Source: Microbacterium gorillae
Lineage (GTDB): Bacteria > Actinomycetota > Actinomycetes > Actinomycetales > Microbacteriaceae
DNA length: 64,000 nt
Assembly: GCF_000826185.2 (NCBI RefSeq)
Contig: NZ_LN648874.1
Coordinates: 248,001 to 312,000 of the forward strand
Direction of reading: 5' to 3'
In this document: positions 1-8,858 of the stretch, one piece after another
Position numbering within the stretch: position 1 is the stretch's first letter
How the letters are laid out: every line of letters starts with the position of its first letter
Position numbers and translations under genes: made by a program
The notes under the pieces: generated by a model
Database searches by the model: none
What the model was told of the DNA's origin: nothing
The model's input: the letters and a program-made list of their open reading frames with translations, nothing else

Positions 1-106
1 CGCGCGTCCCGCCCGCTACGGTGAGCATCAGCGCTGCCCGTCACCCGAACCGGGCATCGCCGAGACCGCGGCAGGCGGTCATCCGACGCGCGCAGAACAG
101 GGAGAC

Positions 107-1108
107 ATGATGGCGGCGGCACAACCTGGGTGGTACGCGGACCCCGTGGATGCGGGGCGAGTGCGATGGTGGGATGGCCGCGGATGGACGATCCGTGTGT
201 CGCGCGGCGGCATTCAGTGGGATGAGCCGCTGCCGGCTCCGGTCATGGACGCGGGGCGGGCGCGCCTCGTTCCGTCGGCTCGGGCCACGGCGGACCCCGG
301 TCCGAGCGCGCATGCGGATGTCCGCCGGGGGCGGGTGCCGGTGTGGCTGTGGATCGTCATCGCCCTCGTGGGCATCGCCCTCCTGTTCGCGCTCGCTCCG
401 CTCGTGGCCGTGGGTGCGGCCGCGGTGCTGGTGACGGCGATCGTGGGAGCAGCGAGCGGAACACGCACCTGGCTCCGGTTCCGGTCACGCGGCGCGGCGA
501 TACGCGTCGCGGGAGCAGCGGCTGTCGTGCTGCTCGCAAGCGGATCGATGTCGGCGGTGCACCGCGCTCCGACTGATTCGGAGGCCGGATCCGGGGACGT
601 ACGTGCGCTGGTGGCGACGCAATCTGCCGCGTCGCCCTCGGCGAGCGCGGCCCCGGAACGCACGTCGACGCCCGTCACGATCGTGCGCGAGGAGACGGTG
701 ACGGAGCCGGTGGCCTTCGCCGAGACCACCGTCGAGGATGCCTCCGTCGCGCGAGGCGAGTCGTGGGTGTCCGTCGCCGGCGTCGCCGGCGAGCGCACCC
801 TCACGTATCGGGTGACGACGGTTGACGGTGTCGAGACTGCCCGGGAACTCGTCTCCGACGTGGTGACGGTGCAACCGGTGGCCCAGCAGACGACGGTCGG
901 GACTTACGAAGAAGTGGCCGCGGCTCCGGTTCCCCTGGTCTCGAACTGCGACTCCAACTACGCGGATGCCTGCGTGCCCATCGCGTCCGATGTGGACTGC
1001 GCGGGTGGGAACGGGAACGGTCCGGCGTACTTCGACGGCGTGGCGCGCGTCGTGGGGGAGGACATCTACGGCCTCGATCGCGACGGCGACGGGTACGCGT
1101 GCAACTGA
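107..1108 (+). CDS. DUF2510 / G5 / excalibur-domain membrane protein
   Basis: A 333-residue surface or membrane protein. Residues about 5-35 form a DUF2510 module (GWYADP followed by RWWDG). A long hydrophobic stretch at about 78-115 and a second at about 130-150 are membrane segments. Residues about 195-270 resemble a G5 domain (VTEPVAFAETTVED, then a G-E-R-TLTYRV pattern), and the C-terminus is an excalibur-type calcium-binding motif (DRDGDGYACN with paired cysteines). DUF2510 proteins are common in Actinobacteria and the function is unknown; G5 and excalibur modules usually sit outside the membrane. The start has two adjacent ATGs (107 and 110) behind GGGAG at 99-104; 110 gives the better spacing. 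It converges on the MFS gene across a strong hairpin. Confidence 0.85.
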   Translation: MMAAAQPGWYADPVDAGRVRWWDGRGWTIRVSRGGIQWDEPLPAPVMDAGRARLVPSARATADPGPSAHADVRRGRVPVWLWIVIALVGIALLFALAPLVAVGAAAVLVTAIVGAASGTRTWLRFRSRGAAIRVAGAAAVVLLASGSMSAVHRAPTDSEAGSGDVRALVATQSAASPSASAAPERTSTPVTIVREETVTEPVAFAETTVEDASVARGESWVSVAGVAGERTLTYRVTTVDGVETARELVSDVVTVQPVAQQTTVGTYEEVAAAPVPLVSNCDSNYADACVPIASDVDCAGGNGNGPAYFDGVARVVGEDIYGLDRDGDGYACN

Positions 1109-1125
1109 TCTGCGCCGCGTACAGG

Positions 1126-1165
1126 AATGACGGGACCGGGAGCGATTGCTCCCGGTCCCGTCATT
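1126..1165. terminator. bidirectional terminator hairpin
   Basis: Perfect 18-bp inverted repeat (arms 1126-1143 and 1148-1165, loop GATT) between the convergent genes ending at 1108 and 1172. AATG/CATT at its outer ends gives short A/T tracts on both strands. Confidence 0.85.
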
Positions 1166-1171
1166 TCCGCG

Positions 1172-2398
1172 TCAGTTCGCGTCGCCGACGAAGACGGCCT
1201 CGACTTCTTCGAGCTCGTCAACACCTCGCTGATCGATGCGGAAGAGGTGGCGGCGTCCCGTCAGGATGATCACGACGGCGATGAGGACGGACAGCGCTCC
1301 GACCCAGAACGGGATGGATGCGTTGAAGGCGTGCCACAGGGCGGCGGCCAGCGGCGGTGCGATCGCACCGCCGAGGAACCGAACGGCGGAGTAGGACGAC
1401 GAGGCTACGGAGCGGGGGAGGTCCGTCGCCTCCATGACCGCCTCGGTGAGCGTCGTGTTGATCACGCCGAGGACCAAGCCGCCGACGATGATCGCGACCA
1501 CGACCGCGGCGGGGCTGGCCACGACCAGACCGGCCGCGATGAGGTCGAGGGCGAGGAGGACGAACATCCAGATCAGCACGGTGCTGCGCTTGAATCGGCG
1601 CAGCAGCATCGGGGCCACCCAGACGCTCGTGATCGCAAGACCCAGACCCCAGCCGAAGAAGGTCAAGCCGATGCCCATCTCGGCGAACCCGAGGATGAAC
1701 GGCGAGAAGGCGAGGAGGGTGAAGAAGCCGATGTTGTAGAACACGGCGGCGGCGGCCAGACGTCCCAGGGCCGGGTCAGCCAGGGCACGGAACGGTGCGG
1801 ACAGCTTCACCGGATGCGGATGCCGGTCGCCGCCCTTGAGCAGCACGGTGATCGCGACGAAGGCGACCGCCATCAGGATCGCGACGCCGAAGAACGGGCC
1901 GCGCCAGCTCCACGTGCCGAGCAGTCCACCGAGCAGCGGACCGACGGCGATGCCGATGCCCAGAGCGGCCTCGTAGAGCATGATCGCCGCCTCGCTGCCG
2001 CCGGCGGCGGCGCCGACGATCGTGGCGAGGGCGGTGGAGATGAACAGGGCGTTGCCGAGACCCCAGCCGCCGCGGAAGCCGATCACGGCGTCAACGGAGG
2101 TGCTGAGCGCGCAGGCCAGGGCGAACGCCACGATGACGGCGAGTCCGATCAGCAGAGTCTTCTTGGCGCCGAGGCGGGAGGACACCCAGCTGGTGAAGAA
2201 CATCGCCAGTCCGGTCACGACGAGGTAGCTGGTGAAGAGGAGCTCCGTCTGAACAGGTGTCGCCTGCAGGCTGTTCGCGATGGCGGGCAGGATCGGGTCC
2301 ACCAGTCCGATACCCATGAACGCCACGACGGACGCGAACGCGACCGCCCACACCTGCATCGGCTGCCGCCACAGGGACGGCTGGGATTCTGAACTCAT
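1172..2398 (-). CDS. MFS drug-exporter-type transporter
   Basis: A 408-residue major facilitator protein with about 12 hydrophobic segments, starting MSSESQPSLWRQPMQVW. The first helix carries a typical exporter pattern (GIGLVDPILPAIANSL) and the loop after helix 2 has the MFS motif A remnant SSRLGAKKTLL. Likely a proton-coupled multidrug or small-molecule exporter in the cytoplasmic membrane; the substrate cannot be read from sequence. The start ATG (2396-2398) overlaps the stop of the upstream MarR gene as ATGA, so the two are probably translated together. A longer open frame reaching 2728 is rejected because it runs through the MarR gene. Confidence 0.88.
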   Translation of the reverse strand: MSSESQPSLWRQPMQVWAVAFASVVAFMGIGLVDPILPAIANSLQATPVQTELLFTSYLVVTGLAMFFTSWVSSRLGAKKTLLIGLAVIVAFALACALSTSVDAVIGFRGGWGLGNALFISTALATIVGAAAGGSEAAIMLYEAALGIGIAVGPLLGGLLGTWSWRGPFFGVAILMAVAFVAITVLLKGGDRHPHPVKLSAPFRALADPALGRLAAAAVFYNIGFFTLLAFSPFILGFAEMGIGLTFFGWGLGLAITSVWVAPMLLRRFKRSTVLIWMFVLLALDLIAAGLVVASPAAVVVAIIVGGLVLGVINTTLTEAVMEATDLPRSVASSSYSAVRFLGGAIAPPLAAALWHAFNASIPFWVGALSVLIAVVIILTGRRHLFRIDQRGVDELEEVEAVFVGDAN

Positions 2399-2826
2399 TG
2401 ATCGTGCTCCTCGGTTTGAACGGTTGCGGCGGAGAGGATCTCGGCGGCGCGCGTGAGCACGGCCCAATCCTCCTCCGGCAGGTCGGCGAAGTAGGGCTGG
2501 AGGGCCTCGTTCAGCTGCGCCTTCCAGGCCTCGAGCGCTTGTGCGCCCGCTTCGGTGGTGGAGATCACGGTGGCGCGGGAATCCGCGGGGTCGGGTGTGC
2601 GGGCGACGAGGCCGTCCGCGACCATGGTCCCGATCAGGCGCGTCATGCCGGGTTGGGTCACCCGACTGAGGCGCGCGAGTTCGCCGAGTCGCTGGGCTCC
2701 GCCGCCGAGAATCGTGAGCGTGCGCCACTGCGCAGCGGGCGTCTCATTCCGGGTCCCCACGGCGGCGATGCGGCCGAGCGCGGACGCTGCTGACACGATC
2801 CGCACGATGTCACTGGTTGATCTCAC
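2395..2826 (-). CDS. MarR-family transcriptional regulator
   Basis: A 143-residue winged-helix regulator (GTG start, MRSTSDIVRIVSAASALGR). The centre LGELARLSRVTQPGMTRLIGTMVADGLVARTPDPADSR is a textbook MarR recognition helix and wing, flanked by the dimerisation helices. It probably represses itself and the overlapping MFS exporter until a ligand is bound. The GTG lies 7 bases after a TATACT box (2834-2839, minus strand) with no Shine-Dalgarno, so the mRNA is probably leaderless. The -10 box is inside or next to a 26-bp operator (2837-2862), fitting autorepression. Confidence 0.88.
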   Translation of the reverse strand: MRSTSDIVRIVSAASALGRIAAVGTRNETPAAQWRTLTILGGGAQRLGELARLSRVTQPGMTRLIGTMVADGLVARTPDPADSRATVISTTEAGAQALEAWKAQLNEALQPYFADLPEEDWAVLTRAAEILSAATVQTEEHDQ

Positions 2827-2836
2827 AACGATGAGT

Positions 2837-2862
2837 ATACCAAGGATATATACCGTTGGTAT
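2837..2862. promoter_or_regulatory. MarR operator
   Basis: A 26-bp inverted repeat with 13-base arms ATACCAAGGATAT and ATACCGTTGGTAT (11 of 13 positions symmetric). It overlaps the minus-strand -10 box TATACT of the leaderless MarR gene, which is where an autorepressor would bind. The position and symmetry are seen; binding is inferred. Confidence 0.8.
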
Positions 2863-2985
2863 GCATTGATGTGCGATGGGCCGATTCGGGCGTGCGTGAG
2901 GCATCGTGGAGCGACCGGGCCGTGATATCAGGTTCTCGCCGACGTGGCTCGCTCCGTCCCAGAGCGACGCGCCGACCGGTCGGAG

Positions 2986-3456
2986 TCAGATCTCCGTGGC
3001 GCCGTGCTCGCCGTCCGGCGCGTCACCCGTGATTGCGGCCTTGGCGAGACCGATCATCTGCGCCACGGGGTTGCCCGCGCTCCAGTACGCACCCTGGTGG
3101 GCGTCGACGCGAAGGATGACGTTGTCGGGGTCTTCCGCGTCGCCGGCGTACGCCTCGTTCAGGCGGCCCCAGAGCTCCTTCTTCTCTGCGACGCTGCGAC
3201 TCACGCTTCCGCGACCGGAGATCGAGATGTAATTCCCGCCGTCCATGACGGACAGGTTGACTTCACGTCCGTCGGACTGCTGCACGGTGGCGTCGTCGTC
3301 CTGGGCGATGAAGGCGAAGGTCCAGTCATCGAATTCCTGCACGGTCATGGGTCGGCTGATCAGTGCCCCATCCTCGTCAATGGTGGTGAGCATGACGAAG
3401 CGCTGACTCTTCATGCGCTTGAGCAACTCGGCGGTGGTGTCGGTGGCGTCAGACAT
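2986..3456 (-). CDS. Pyridoxamine-5'-phosphate-oxidase-like FMN-binding protein (general stress protein 26 type)
   Basis: A 156-residue split-barrel protein. MKSQRFVMLTTIDEDGALISRPMTVQEFDD followed by WTFAFIAQDDD and YISISGRGSVS is the pattern of the PPOX-like 'general stress protein 26' family, which binds FMN or F420. The catalytic role is usually unknown and it is not a full PdxH. The start at 3456 is set by a strong AAAAAGGGGAAC ribosome site just upstream. A single gene; nothing nearby suggests a substrate. Confidence 0.85.
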   Translation of the reverse strand: MSDATDTTAELLKRMKSQRFVMLTTIDEDGALISRPMTVQEFDDWTFAFIAQDDDATVQQSDGREVNLSVMDGGNYISISGRGSVSRSVAEKKELWGRLNEAYAGDAEDPDNVILRVDAHQGAYWSAGNPVAQMIGLAKAAITGDAPDGEHGATEI

Positions 3457-3542
3457 GAGTTCCCCTTTTTGTCGCTGGCGTGCGGTGTCGGGGCCGACAG
3501 TACGCTCGATCCGACCCGTCTGACACCCCCATCGCGGCCGCG

Positions 3543-4028
3543 TCAGCGTGGTCGTTTCACGGTGACGCGGATCAGCACCCAGCCCGCGATCGCGACGACG
3601 GCCGTCACGCACAGTGCGATGATTCCGGCCGTCCGCCCGACCACCACGTCGAAGATCAGGCAGCAGACGCCGGATGCGATGACGGTGACGACGCCGAGCA
3701 GGATCATGAGGATGCGGTTGCCGAGACGGACGATCCGCTCCTTCTCGCCGTGTCGGAACAATCGGCGGTGGACGAGCACGGGCGCTATGCCGAGCAGTGT
3801 TGCCGCCGCGGACAGCGACACCAGACACAGGTATACGGTCCGTTCGAGGTCATCCAGCTTGTCGAACGCCGGCTGGAAGGCCACGGCCAGGAGGAAGCCC
3901 GTCATGATCTGCGTCCCCGCCTGCGTCGCACGCAACTCCTGCAGGATGTCGATCCAGTTCCGGTCCGCGCGCTGCGCCGGCGATTCATCGCGCTCGGGGA
4001 GGAGCGGAGGGTGGGTGTCCTCGGTCAT
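3543..4028 (-). CDS. DUF6328-like integral membrane protein
   Basis: A 161-residue protein with a charged N-terminus (MTEDTHPPLLPERDESPAQRADRNWIDILQELRATQAG) and four hydrophobic segments at about 44-62, 65-88, 105-127 and 132-152. The motif ELRATQAGTQIMTGFLL and the loop FDKLDDLERTVYL resemble the actinobacterial DUF6328 family; function unknown. AAGGAGA lies at good distance before the ATG and TAGGCT (4053-4058, minus strand) is a plausible -10 box with a short leader. Confidence 0.75.
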   Translation of the reverse strand: MTEDTHPPLLPERDESPAQRADRNWIDILQELRATQAGTQIMTGFLLAVAFQPAFDKLDDLERTVYLCLVSLSAAATLLGIAPVLVHRRLFRHGEKERIVRLGNRILMILLGVVTVIASGVCCLIFDVVVGRTAGIIALCVTAVVAIAGWVLIRVTVKRPR

Positions 4029-4128
4029 CCGGGTCTCCTTCGAATTGCGGCCAGCCTAGGGGAGTGGGGCGTATCGGGTGCCGGACGGCGGGCATCTCGG
4101 AATTGTGACTCATCGGGGTTCGGAGGTC

Positions 4129-4252
4129 GGGTTCCGTTCCGTGGTTCTGAGGGGGCGGCGCGAGAGGTGCTGCGCTTGCGTTGGGGCGGCGTCCTGCGTT
4201 TTCGTCGGGTCGCGTTCTTTCGCTTAAGACGGATCAGTGAATGGCTGCGTTC
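4129..4252 (+). repeat. direct repeat copy 1 upstream of HNH gene
   Basis: A 124-base unit repeated at 4261-4384 (period 132, about 14 mismatches by eye). It contains GTCGCGTTCTTTCGCTTAAG (from 4209), which also occurs inverted at 6286-6308 beyond the HNH gene. No coding signal; the stretch 4029-4573 holds only these repeats and the HNH promoter. Confidence 0.85.
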
Positions 4253-4260
4253 GGCGCGCC

Positions 4261-4384
4261 GGGTCGCGTTGCGTGGTTCTCAGGGGCCGGCGCGAGAGGT
4301 GCGGCGCTTGCGTTGGTGGGGCGTCCTGCGTTTTCCTCGGGTCGCGTTCTTTCGCTTAAGACGGATCGGTGGATGGGGACGTTC
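4261..4384 (+). repeat. direct repeat copy 2 upstream of HNH gene
   Basis: Second copy of the 124-base unit starting at 4129. The TTTCGCTTAAGACGGATC core (4350-4367) is fully conserved between the copies, and most mismatches lie at the ends. Confidence 0.85.
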
Positions 4385-4573
4385 AAAGATCGGCTCACGT
4401 CCTCAGATGGGGCCTCAAACCCGGTCGCTCGGGCGAGCATGAGCGAGACGAAGTGTCGTGAGATGGGTGCAGGGGTCGGGGGTGAGAGAAACCTCATCTC
4501 CACAGGCCGAAATCAATCCACAGCCTGGGATATTCGACGTCCAATGTCGGAGGCCCGTCGTAAAATATGGGTT

Positions 4574-5965
4574 ATGAACAACACGATGGAACGGACCCGG
4601 GAAACGATGGCTCACGCCGTCGCCGACCTCCGCTCCATCCTCGCCTCCGGCACCCTCGACACCGCCGACCGGGACGACGTTCTCGGGTTCATGATCGGGG
4701 TCGGAGACCTGTACCGGCAGGTCGAAGCCACCCTCGTGATCGGCACCGGTGTCATCGAGAAGCGCTCCGCCACGGCGGAGCGCTTCGACGTTTCCTCCGA
4801 CTGCCGCTCCGCGAACGAAGTGATGCAGCGCACCACCGGTGCCGCCCCCACCACCGTCAAGCGATGGAGCCGGTTGGCCGCGACGATCAAGCCCGCCCGG
4901 GTGCTGTCCTCTGGTGAGGAGAAGCCGGCGGAGTTCCCCGCCCTCCGTGAGGCACTCACCACCGGTGCCATCGGGGCGGACGGCCTGGAGGCCGCGACCC
5001 GGCCCCTGCGGGAGATCAAGGACCGCGTCGACGCGGCCGATCTCGCAGAGGTTGATGAGGTTCTCGCCGCGATGACCACGACGGCCGGTGCGCCGGTGAT
5101 GTGCGACACCCTCCGCGGCCTCTCCCTCCGGCTCGCCACCGACCTCGATATCACCGGCGCCGACGACGAAGAAGAGAAGGCGTTCCGGGGTCGGGCCCTG
5201 AGGCTCGGAGTCAAGCGGAACGGGCTCGTGCCGATCACCGGTCAACTCGTCCCCGATGTCGCTGGGGCACTCTCAGTGCTGTTGGATTCGATCAACAACC
5301 CCCACGGCCAACCCGCGGGCGTGAGATTCCGCCCCTCCGACGAAGCCGAGGGGAACGCGGATGTGCGGAGCATGGCGCAACGCAACCATGACGCCCTCGG
5401 CGCCATCCTCGCCGCCGTCCCCAACGCACCGGACATGCCGACGAACGGTGGCGGCGCACCGGTGCTCGTCATCCACGCGACCGAAGACACTGTGCGGGCC
5501 GGTGAAGGATGGGCCACGATCCCCGGGGCCGACGCCACCGGCACGGATGTTCCCGTCCCGTTCGCCGCCGCCAAGCACGTCGGCTGCTGTGGCACCATCC
5601 AACACCTCACCACCGCCGCCAACGGACGGATCGTCAAGCTCACCATCGACAAGCGCGTCTTCAACACCGACCAGCGGCGTGCGATCAGCCACCGCGACCG
5701 GTCCTGTGTCATCCCGGGATGCCACACCCCGGCCCGATGGTGTGAAATCCACCACGTCACCGGGTGGGCGCAAGGAGGTGAGACCGACGTCGATAACGGG
5801 GTGCTGATCTGCTGGCACCACCACCGATTCATCGACCGAATGGGCTGGGACATCCGGATGACAGAGGGAGTCCCCGAAGTCCGTCCACCCGACTGGATCG
5901 ACCCCACGAAGACCTGGCATTCGACCGGCCCACGGGCCGCGGGACTGCCGAAGCGGGGTGCGTGA
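4574..5965 (+). CDS. DUF222-domain HNH endonuclease (13E12-repeat-type protein)
   Basis: A 463-residue protein. The N-terminal and middle part (about 10-330) is a DUF222-like helical region. The C-terminus holds an HNH nuclease fold with cysteines at about 378 and 383 (RSCVIPGC), the HH pair at 393-394 (CEIHHVTGWAQGG) and the final CWHHH. Such genes are multi-copy in Microbacteriaceae and mycobacteria, the latter as the 13E12 REP family; their role is unresolved and may be that of a selfish or recombination-linked nuclease. The chosen ATG lies 7 bases after TAAAAT (4561-4566), a leaderless pattern. An in-frame extension to 4241 would translate the direct repeat and is rejected. Repeats flank both sides. 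Confidence 0.85.
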   Translation: MNNTMERTRETMAHAVADLRSILASGTLDTADRDDVLGFMIGVGDLYRQVEATLVIGTGVIEKRSATAERFDVSSDCRSANEVMQRTTGAAPTTVKRWSRLAATIKPARVLSSGEEKPAEFPALREALTTGAIGADGLEAATRPLREIKDRVDAADLAEVDEVLAAMTTTAGAPVMCDTLRGLSLRLATDLDITGADDEEEKAFRGRALRLGVKRNGLVPITGQLVPDVAGALSVLLDSINNPHGQPAGVRFRPSDEAEGNADVRSMAQRNHDALGAILAAVPNAPDMPTNGGGAPVLVIHATEDTVRAGEGWATIPGADATGTDVPVPFAAAKHVGCCGTIQHLTTAANGRIVKLTIDKRVFNTDQRRAISHRDRSCVIPGCHTPARWCEIHHVTGWAQGGETDVDNGVLICWHHHRFIDRMGWDIRMTEGVPEVRPPDWIDPTKTWHSTGPRAAGLPKRGA

Positions 5966-6494
5966 TGCGTGGGGAGAACTCCGCCCGGATCACGTCTGCC
6001 ACCCAAGATGTGATGTTGGCGACCACGGGGACGACCGGCCACGGGATCGCGACCGCGAAGACAACCGGTGATTTGGCGGCGACCGATGATCGGATGGCCG
6101 ACCCGAGGACGCGAGCCGGCGACGTGAGCGGATCCGTGACGGACGGTCTTAAGCCGAAAACCCAACCCCGCCGGACCCCACAGCGCCGAACGCAACGCAC
6201 CCACCGCATCCCGAGCGCACCCGACCCAACCAACCCGAAATCCGCGCGCCGACAAACGAACCGAATTACCCCGACAACCCGTGTCGTATTAAGCGAAAAG
6301 AACGCGACAACGCTGGAACGCGACACGAGAGCCTCCGTCACCCACGGAATCACGTTTCGTCGAGAGGGCGCCCGCTCAACACCCGCGACGGCGACACCAC
6401 GGGGACACGCGACGCGAACCTCAGCCGCACGCGGAGCGCCCCTTCGCCTCACCGGCGTTCGCTCAGCGACCCAGATGGCCGGCGATGGGACGGG
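5966..6494. other. gene-free stretch with inverted repeat remnants
   Basis: The 529 bases between the HNH gene and the IclR gene. An open frame (5962-6534, plus) reads as low-complexity Thr/Arg/Pro protein with atypical codon use and is not convincing. The stretch contains a weak copy of the repeat core at 6147-6160 (GTCTTAAGCCGAAA) and a good inverted copy at 6286-6308. No promoter or RNA gene was recognised. Confidence 0.6.
6286..6308 (-). repeat. inverted copy of the HNH-flanking repeat core
   Basis: Read on the minus strand this is GTCGCGTTCTTTTCGCTTAA followed by TAC, matching the plus-strand cores at 4209-4230 and 4341-4362 apart from one extra T and one substitution. The HNH gene is therefore bracketed by inverted copies. 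Confidence 0.75.
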
Positions 6495-7280
6495 TCACCG
6501 GCCGGACGCCGCGAGCATCCCGGAGAGCTGGTGAGCGTGGGCGAGGAGCGTGCGGCCGAGCATAGGGAGCCGGTCCGGTCCGAAGCGGAACTCCACACCC
6601 GTGAGGCTGAGCGCCCACTCCGGACGTCCCGTGGCGTTGAACACCGCGGCGCCGAGACCGAAACTGCCGTGCACGATCAATCCCGGATTCACTGCGAACC
6701 CGCGATCCCGCGTCTCCCGCACCCGCGTCCGCAGCGCGGCCTCCCCGTGCGACTCGCCATGGGCGCCGGCCAAGTCGGGGTGTCGGGCGAGATACGCGTC
6801 GATCTCCCCATCGGGAAGGAACGCCAGCATCGCCAGCCCGGCCGACGCGACTCCGAGCGGGAAGCGGACGCCCTCGCTGAGCACGAACGAACGGATCGGG
6901 AAGCTTCCGTCCTCGCGGACCAGGCACACCGTCTCGTCTCCGCGCCGGACGGACAGGAACGCGCTCTCCTCGGTCCGCGCCGCCAGCGACCGAACGATCC
7001 CGCGCGCCAGCTCGGTCACGTCGTACCGCGCGGCCGCGACCGTCCCCATGAGATACAGCTCCGGCCCCGGAAGCCACCGACCGTCGGCGTCGTTCCGGTC
7101 GACCAGTCCTTCGGCCCGAAGCGCGGACAGCAGCCGATGCGCGGTCGACCGGGTCAGCTCCGCGCGGTGGGCAAGTTCAGCGACGCCGACTCCGTCCGTC
7201 CCCGCCGCCGTCACCAGGCGAAGGAGGGCGGCCGCGCGCGCCACAGCCTGCGTGCCCGGGACGGTGCGGGTACTGTTCAT
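6495..7280 (-). CDS. IclR-family transcriptional regulator
   Basis: A 261-residue regulator starting MNSTRTVPGTQAVARAAALL. The N-terminal winged helix (GVAELAHRAELTRSTAHRLLSALRAEGLVDRN) is followed by the IclR effector domain, with typical elements MGTVAAARYDVTELARGIVRSLAARTEESAFLSVRRGDETV and PLGVASAGLAMLAFLPDGE. It is divergent from scoA (107-base gap) and probably controls the scoAB-thiolase operon in response to a small acid. Imperfect palindromes lie at its start codon and just upstream. An upstream in-frame start at 7310 would erase the promoter region and is not used. Confidence 0.88.
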   Translation of the reverse strand: MNSTRTVPGTQAVARAAALLRLVTAAGTDGVGVAELAHRAELTRSTAHRLLSALRAEGLVDRNDADGRWLPGPELYLMGTVAAARYDVTELARGIVRSLAARTEESAFLSVRRGDETVCLVREDGSFPIRSFVLSEGVRFPLGVASAGLAMLAFLPDGEIDAYLARHPDLAGAHGESHGEAALRTRVRETRDRGFAVNPGLIVHGSFGLGAAVFNATGRPEWALSLTGVEFRFGPDRLPMLGRTLLAHAHQLSGMLAASGR

Positions 7281-7296
7281 AATGTGGACACTAGTG
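7275..7296. promoter_or_regulatory. probable IclR operator region
   Basis: Imperfect palindrome GTTCATAATGTGGAC (7275-7289) overlaps the IclR start codon and is followed by the perfect palindrome CACTAGTG (7289-7296). The location between divergent regulator and target genes suggests autoregulation. Confidence 0.5.
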
Positions 7297-7387
7297 CCAA
7301 GAATCGCCATATCGCAGTGCCGATTCCTCGCGCGGCGATCGCGGGGCGCAGAGTGGTACCAGCAACGACACGACGAAGGAGTGATCC

Positions 7388-8158
7388 GTGATCGACAAAC
7401 AGGTCAGCAGCGCCGCGGAGGCGATCGCCGACATCGCGGACGGAGCCAGCCTGGCCGTCGGCGGATTCGGACTGAGCGGCAACCCCATCCAGCTGATCGA
7501 GGCACTGCTCGCACAGGGCACGACCGACCTCAGCGTCGTGTCCAACAACTGCGGCGTCGACGACTGGGGTCTCGGCGTCCTGCTGAACGCGAAGCGCATC
7601 CGGAAGATGACCTCCTCCTACGTCGGGGAGAACAAGGAGTTCGAACGACAGTTCCTCTCCGGTGAGCTCGAACTCGAACTCACCCCGCAGGGCACGCTCG
7701 CCGAGAAGCTCCGAGCCGGCGGCAGCGGCATCGCCGCCTTCTACACGCAGACCGGCGTCGGCACGCAGGTCGCCGAGGGCGGTCTGCCGCGCAAGTACGA
7801 CGGTTCCGGCGGCATCGCCGTCGCCTCACCCGCGAAGGACGTCCGCACGTTCTCCGTCGACGGCGAGGACCGCGACTTCGTGCTCGAAGAGGCCATCACG
7901 ACGGACTTCGCCCTCGTGCACGCCATGGTCGGAGACCGCCACGGCAACCTCGTGTTCAACAAGGCCGCCCGCAACTTCAACCCGCTCGCCGCGATGGCCG
8001 GCCGCATCTGCATCGCCCAGGTCGAGCACCTCGTCGAACCCGGCGAGATCGACCCCGACGCCGTGCACCTGCCGGGAATCTTCGTTCACCGCATCGTCGA
8101 GGTCGGCGAGGGCATCGAGAAGCGCATCGAGAAGCGCACCGTCCGAGGAGGCAACTGA
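7388..8158 (+). CDS. scoA: 3-oxoacid CoA-transferase subunit A
   Basis: A 256-residue alpha subunit of a family I CoA-transferase. [85 protein letters not shown] are close to the succinyl-CoA:acetoacetate CoA-transferase (SCOT/ScoA) pattern. It moves CoA from succinyl-CoA to a 3-oxoacid, most probably acetoacetate; 3-oxoadipate (PcaI) is the alternative. GTG start with AAGGAG at 7376-7381. One base separates its stop from the start of the beta subunit. Confidence 0.9.
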   Translation: MIDKQVSSAAEAIADIADGASLAVGGFGLSGNPIQLIEALLAQGTTDLSVVSNNCGVDDWGLGVLLNAKRIRKMTSSYVGENKEFERQFLSGELELELTPQGTLAEKLRAGGSGIAAFYTQTGVGTQVAEGGLPRKYDGSGGIAVASPAKDVRTFSVDGEDRDFVLEEAITTDFALVHAMVGDRHGNLVFNKAARNFNPLAAMAGRICIAQVEHLVEPGEIDPDAVHLPGIFVHRIVEVGEGIEKRIEKRTVRGGN

Positions 8159-8159
8159 G

Positions 8160-8858
8160 ATGGCACGCACACGTGACGAGATGGCCGCGCGCGCCGCGCA
8201 GGAGCTCGGGGACGGCGCGTACGTCAACCTCGGCATCGGCCTGCCGACCCTGGTGCCGAACTTCGTCCCGGACGGCGTCACCGTCGTCCTGCAGTCCGAG
8301 AACGGCATCCTCGGCGTCGGTCCCTACCCCTCCGATGACGCCGTCGATCCGGACCTCGTCAATGCCGGCAAGGAGACCGTCACGGTCCTGCCCGGCGCCA
8401 GCTTCTTCGACTCCGCGCAGAGCTTCGGCATGATCCGCGGCGGCAAGATCGACGCCGCCATTCTCGGCGCCATGCAGGTCTCCGCCGGCGGTGACCTCGC
8501 CAACTGGATGATCCCCGGAAAGATGGTCAAGGGTCCGGGCGGGGCGATGGACCTCGTCCACGGCGCCGACCGGGTGATCATTCTGATGGAGCACGTCGCC
8601 AAGGACGGCTCCGCGAAGATCGTCAACGAGTGCTCGTTGCCACTGACCGGTCGCGGCGTGGTGCACCGGATCATTACGGACCTCGCCGTGATCGATGTGA
8701 CCGCCGACGGACTCGTCCTGGTCGAGACCGCCCCGGATGTCAGCGTCGCGGACGTCATCGCCGCCACCGAGCCCGAACTCATCATCTCCGACGCGCTGAA
8801 GGATGCCGACGCGCAGCCGGACGCCAACGAATCGAACGAAGAGGAAGAACAATCATGA
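8160..8858 (+). CDS. scoB: 3-oxoacid CoA-transferase subunit B
   Basis: The 232-residue beta subunit. [14 protein letters not shown] and the SENG motif, whose Glu (about residue 47) forms the CoA thioester in this family, are present, as are [18 protein letters not shown] and [19 protein letters not shown]. The acidic tail [10 protein letters not shown] is longer than usual. The ATG follows the scoA stop by one base, and its own stop overlaps the thiolase start (ATGA), giving a tight three-gene unit for acetoacetate use. Confidence 0.9.
   Translation: MARTRDEMAARAAQELGDGAYVNLGIGLPTLVPNFVPDGVTVVLQSENGILGVGPYPSDDAVDPDLVNAGKETVTVLPGASFFDSAQSFGMIRGGKIDAAILGAMQVSAGGDLANWMIPGKMVKGPGGAMDLVHGADRVIILMEHVAKDGSAKIVNECSLPLTGRGVVHRIITDLAVIDVTADGLVLVETAPDVSVADVIAATEPELIISDALKDADAQPDANESNEEEEQS

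Noticed and set aside
1127..2392. 421-codon plus-strand frame over the MFS gene
   Set aside because: Shadow of the MFS transporter; extremely Gly/Glu/Asp/Arg-rich.
5962..6534. 190-codon frame after the HNH gene
   Set aside because: Low-complexity Thr/Arg/Pro protein with poor codon use, running into the IclR gene; no signals.
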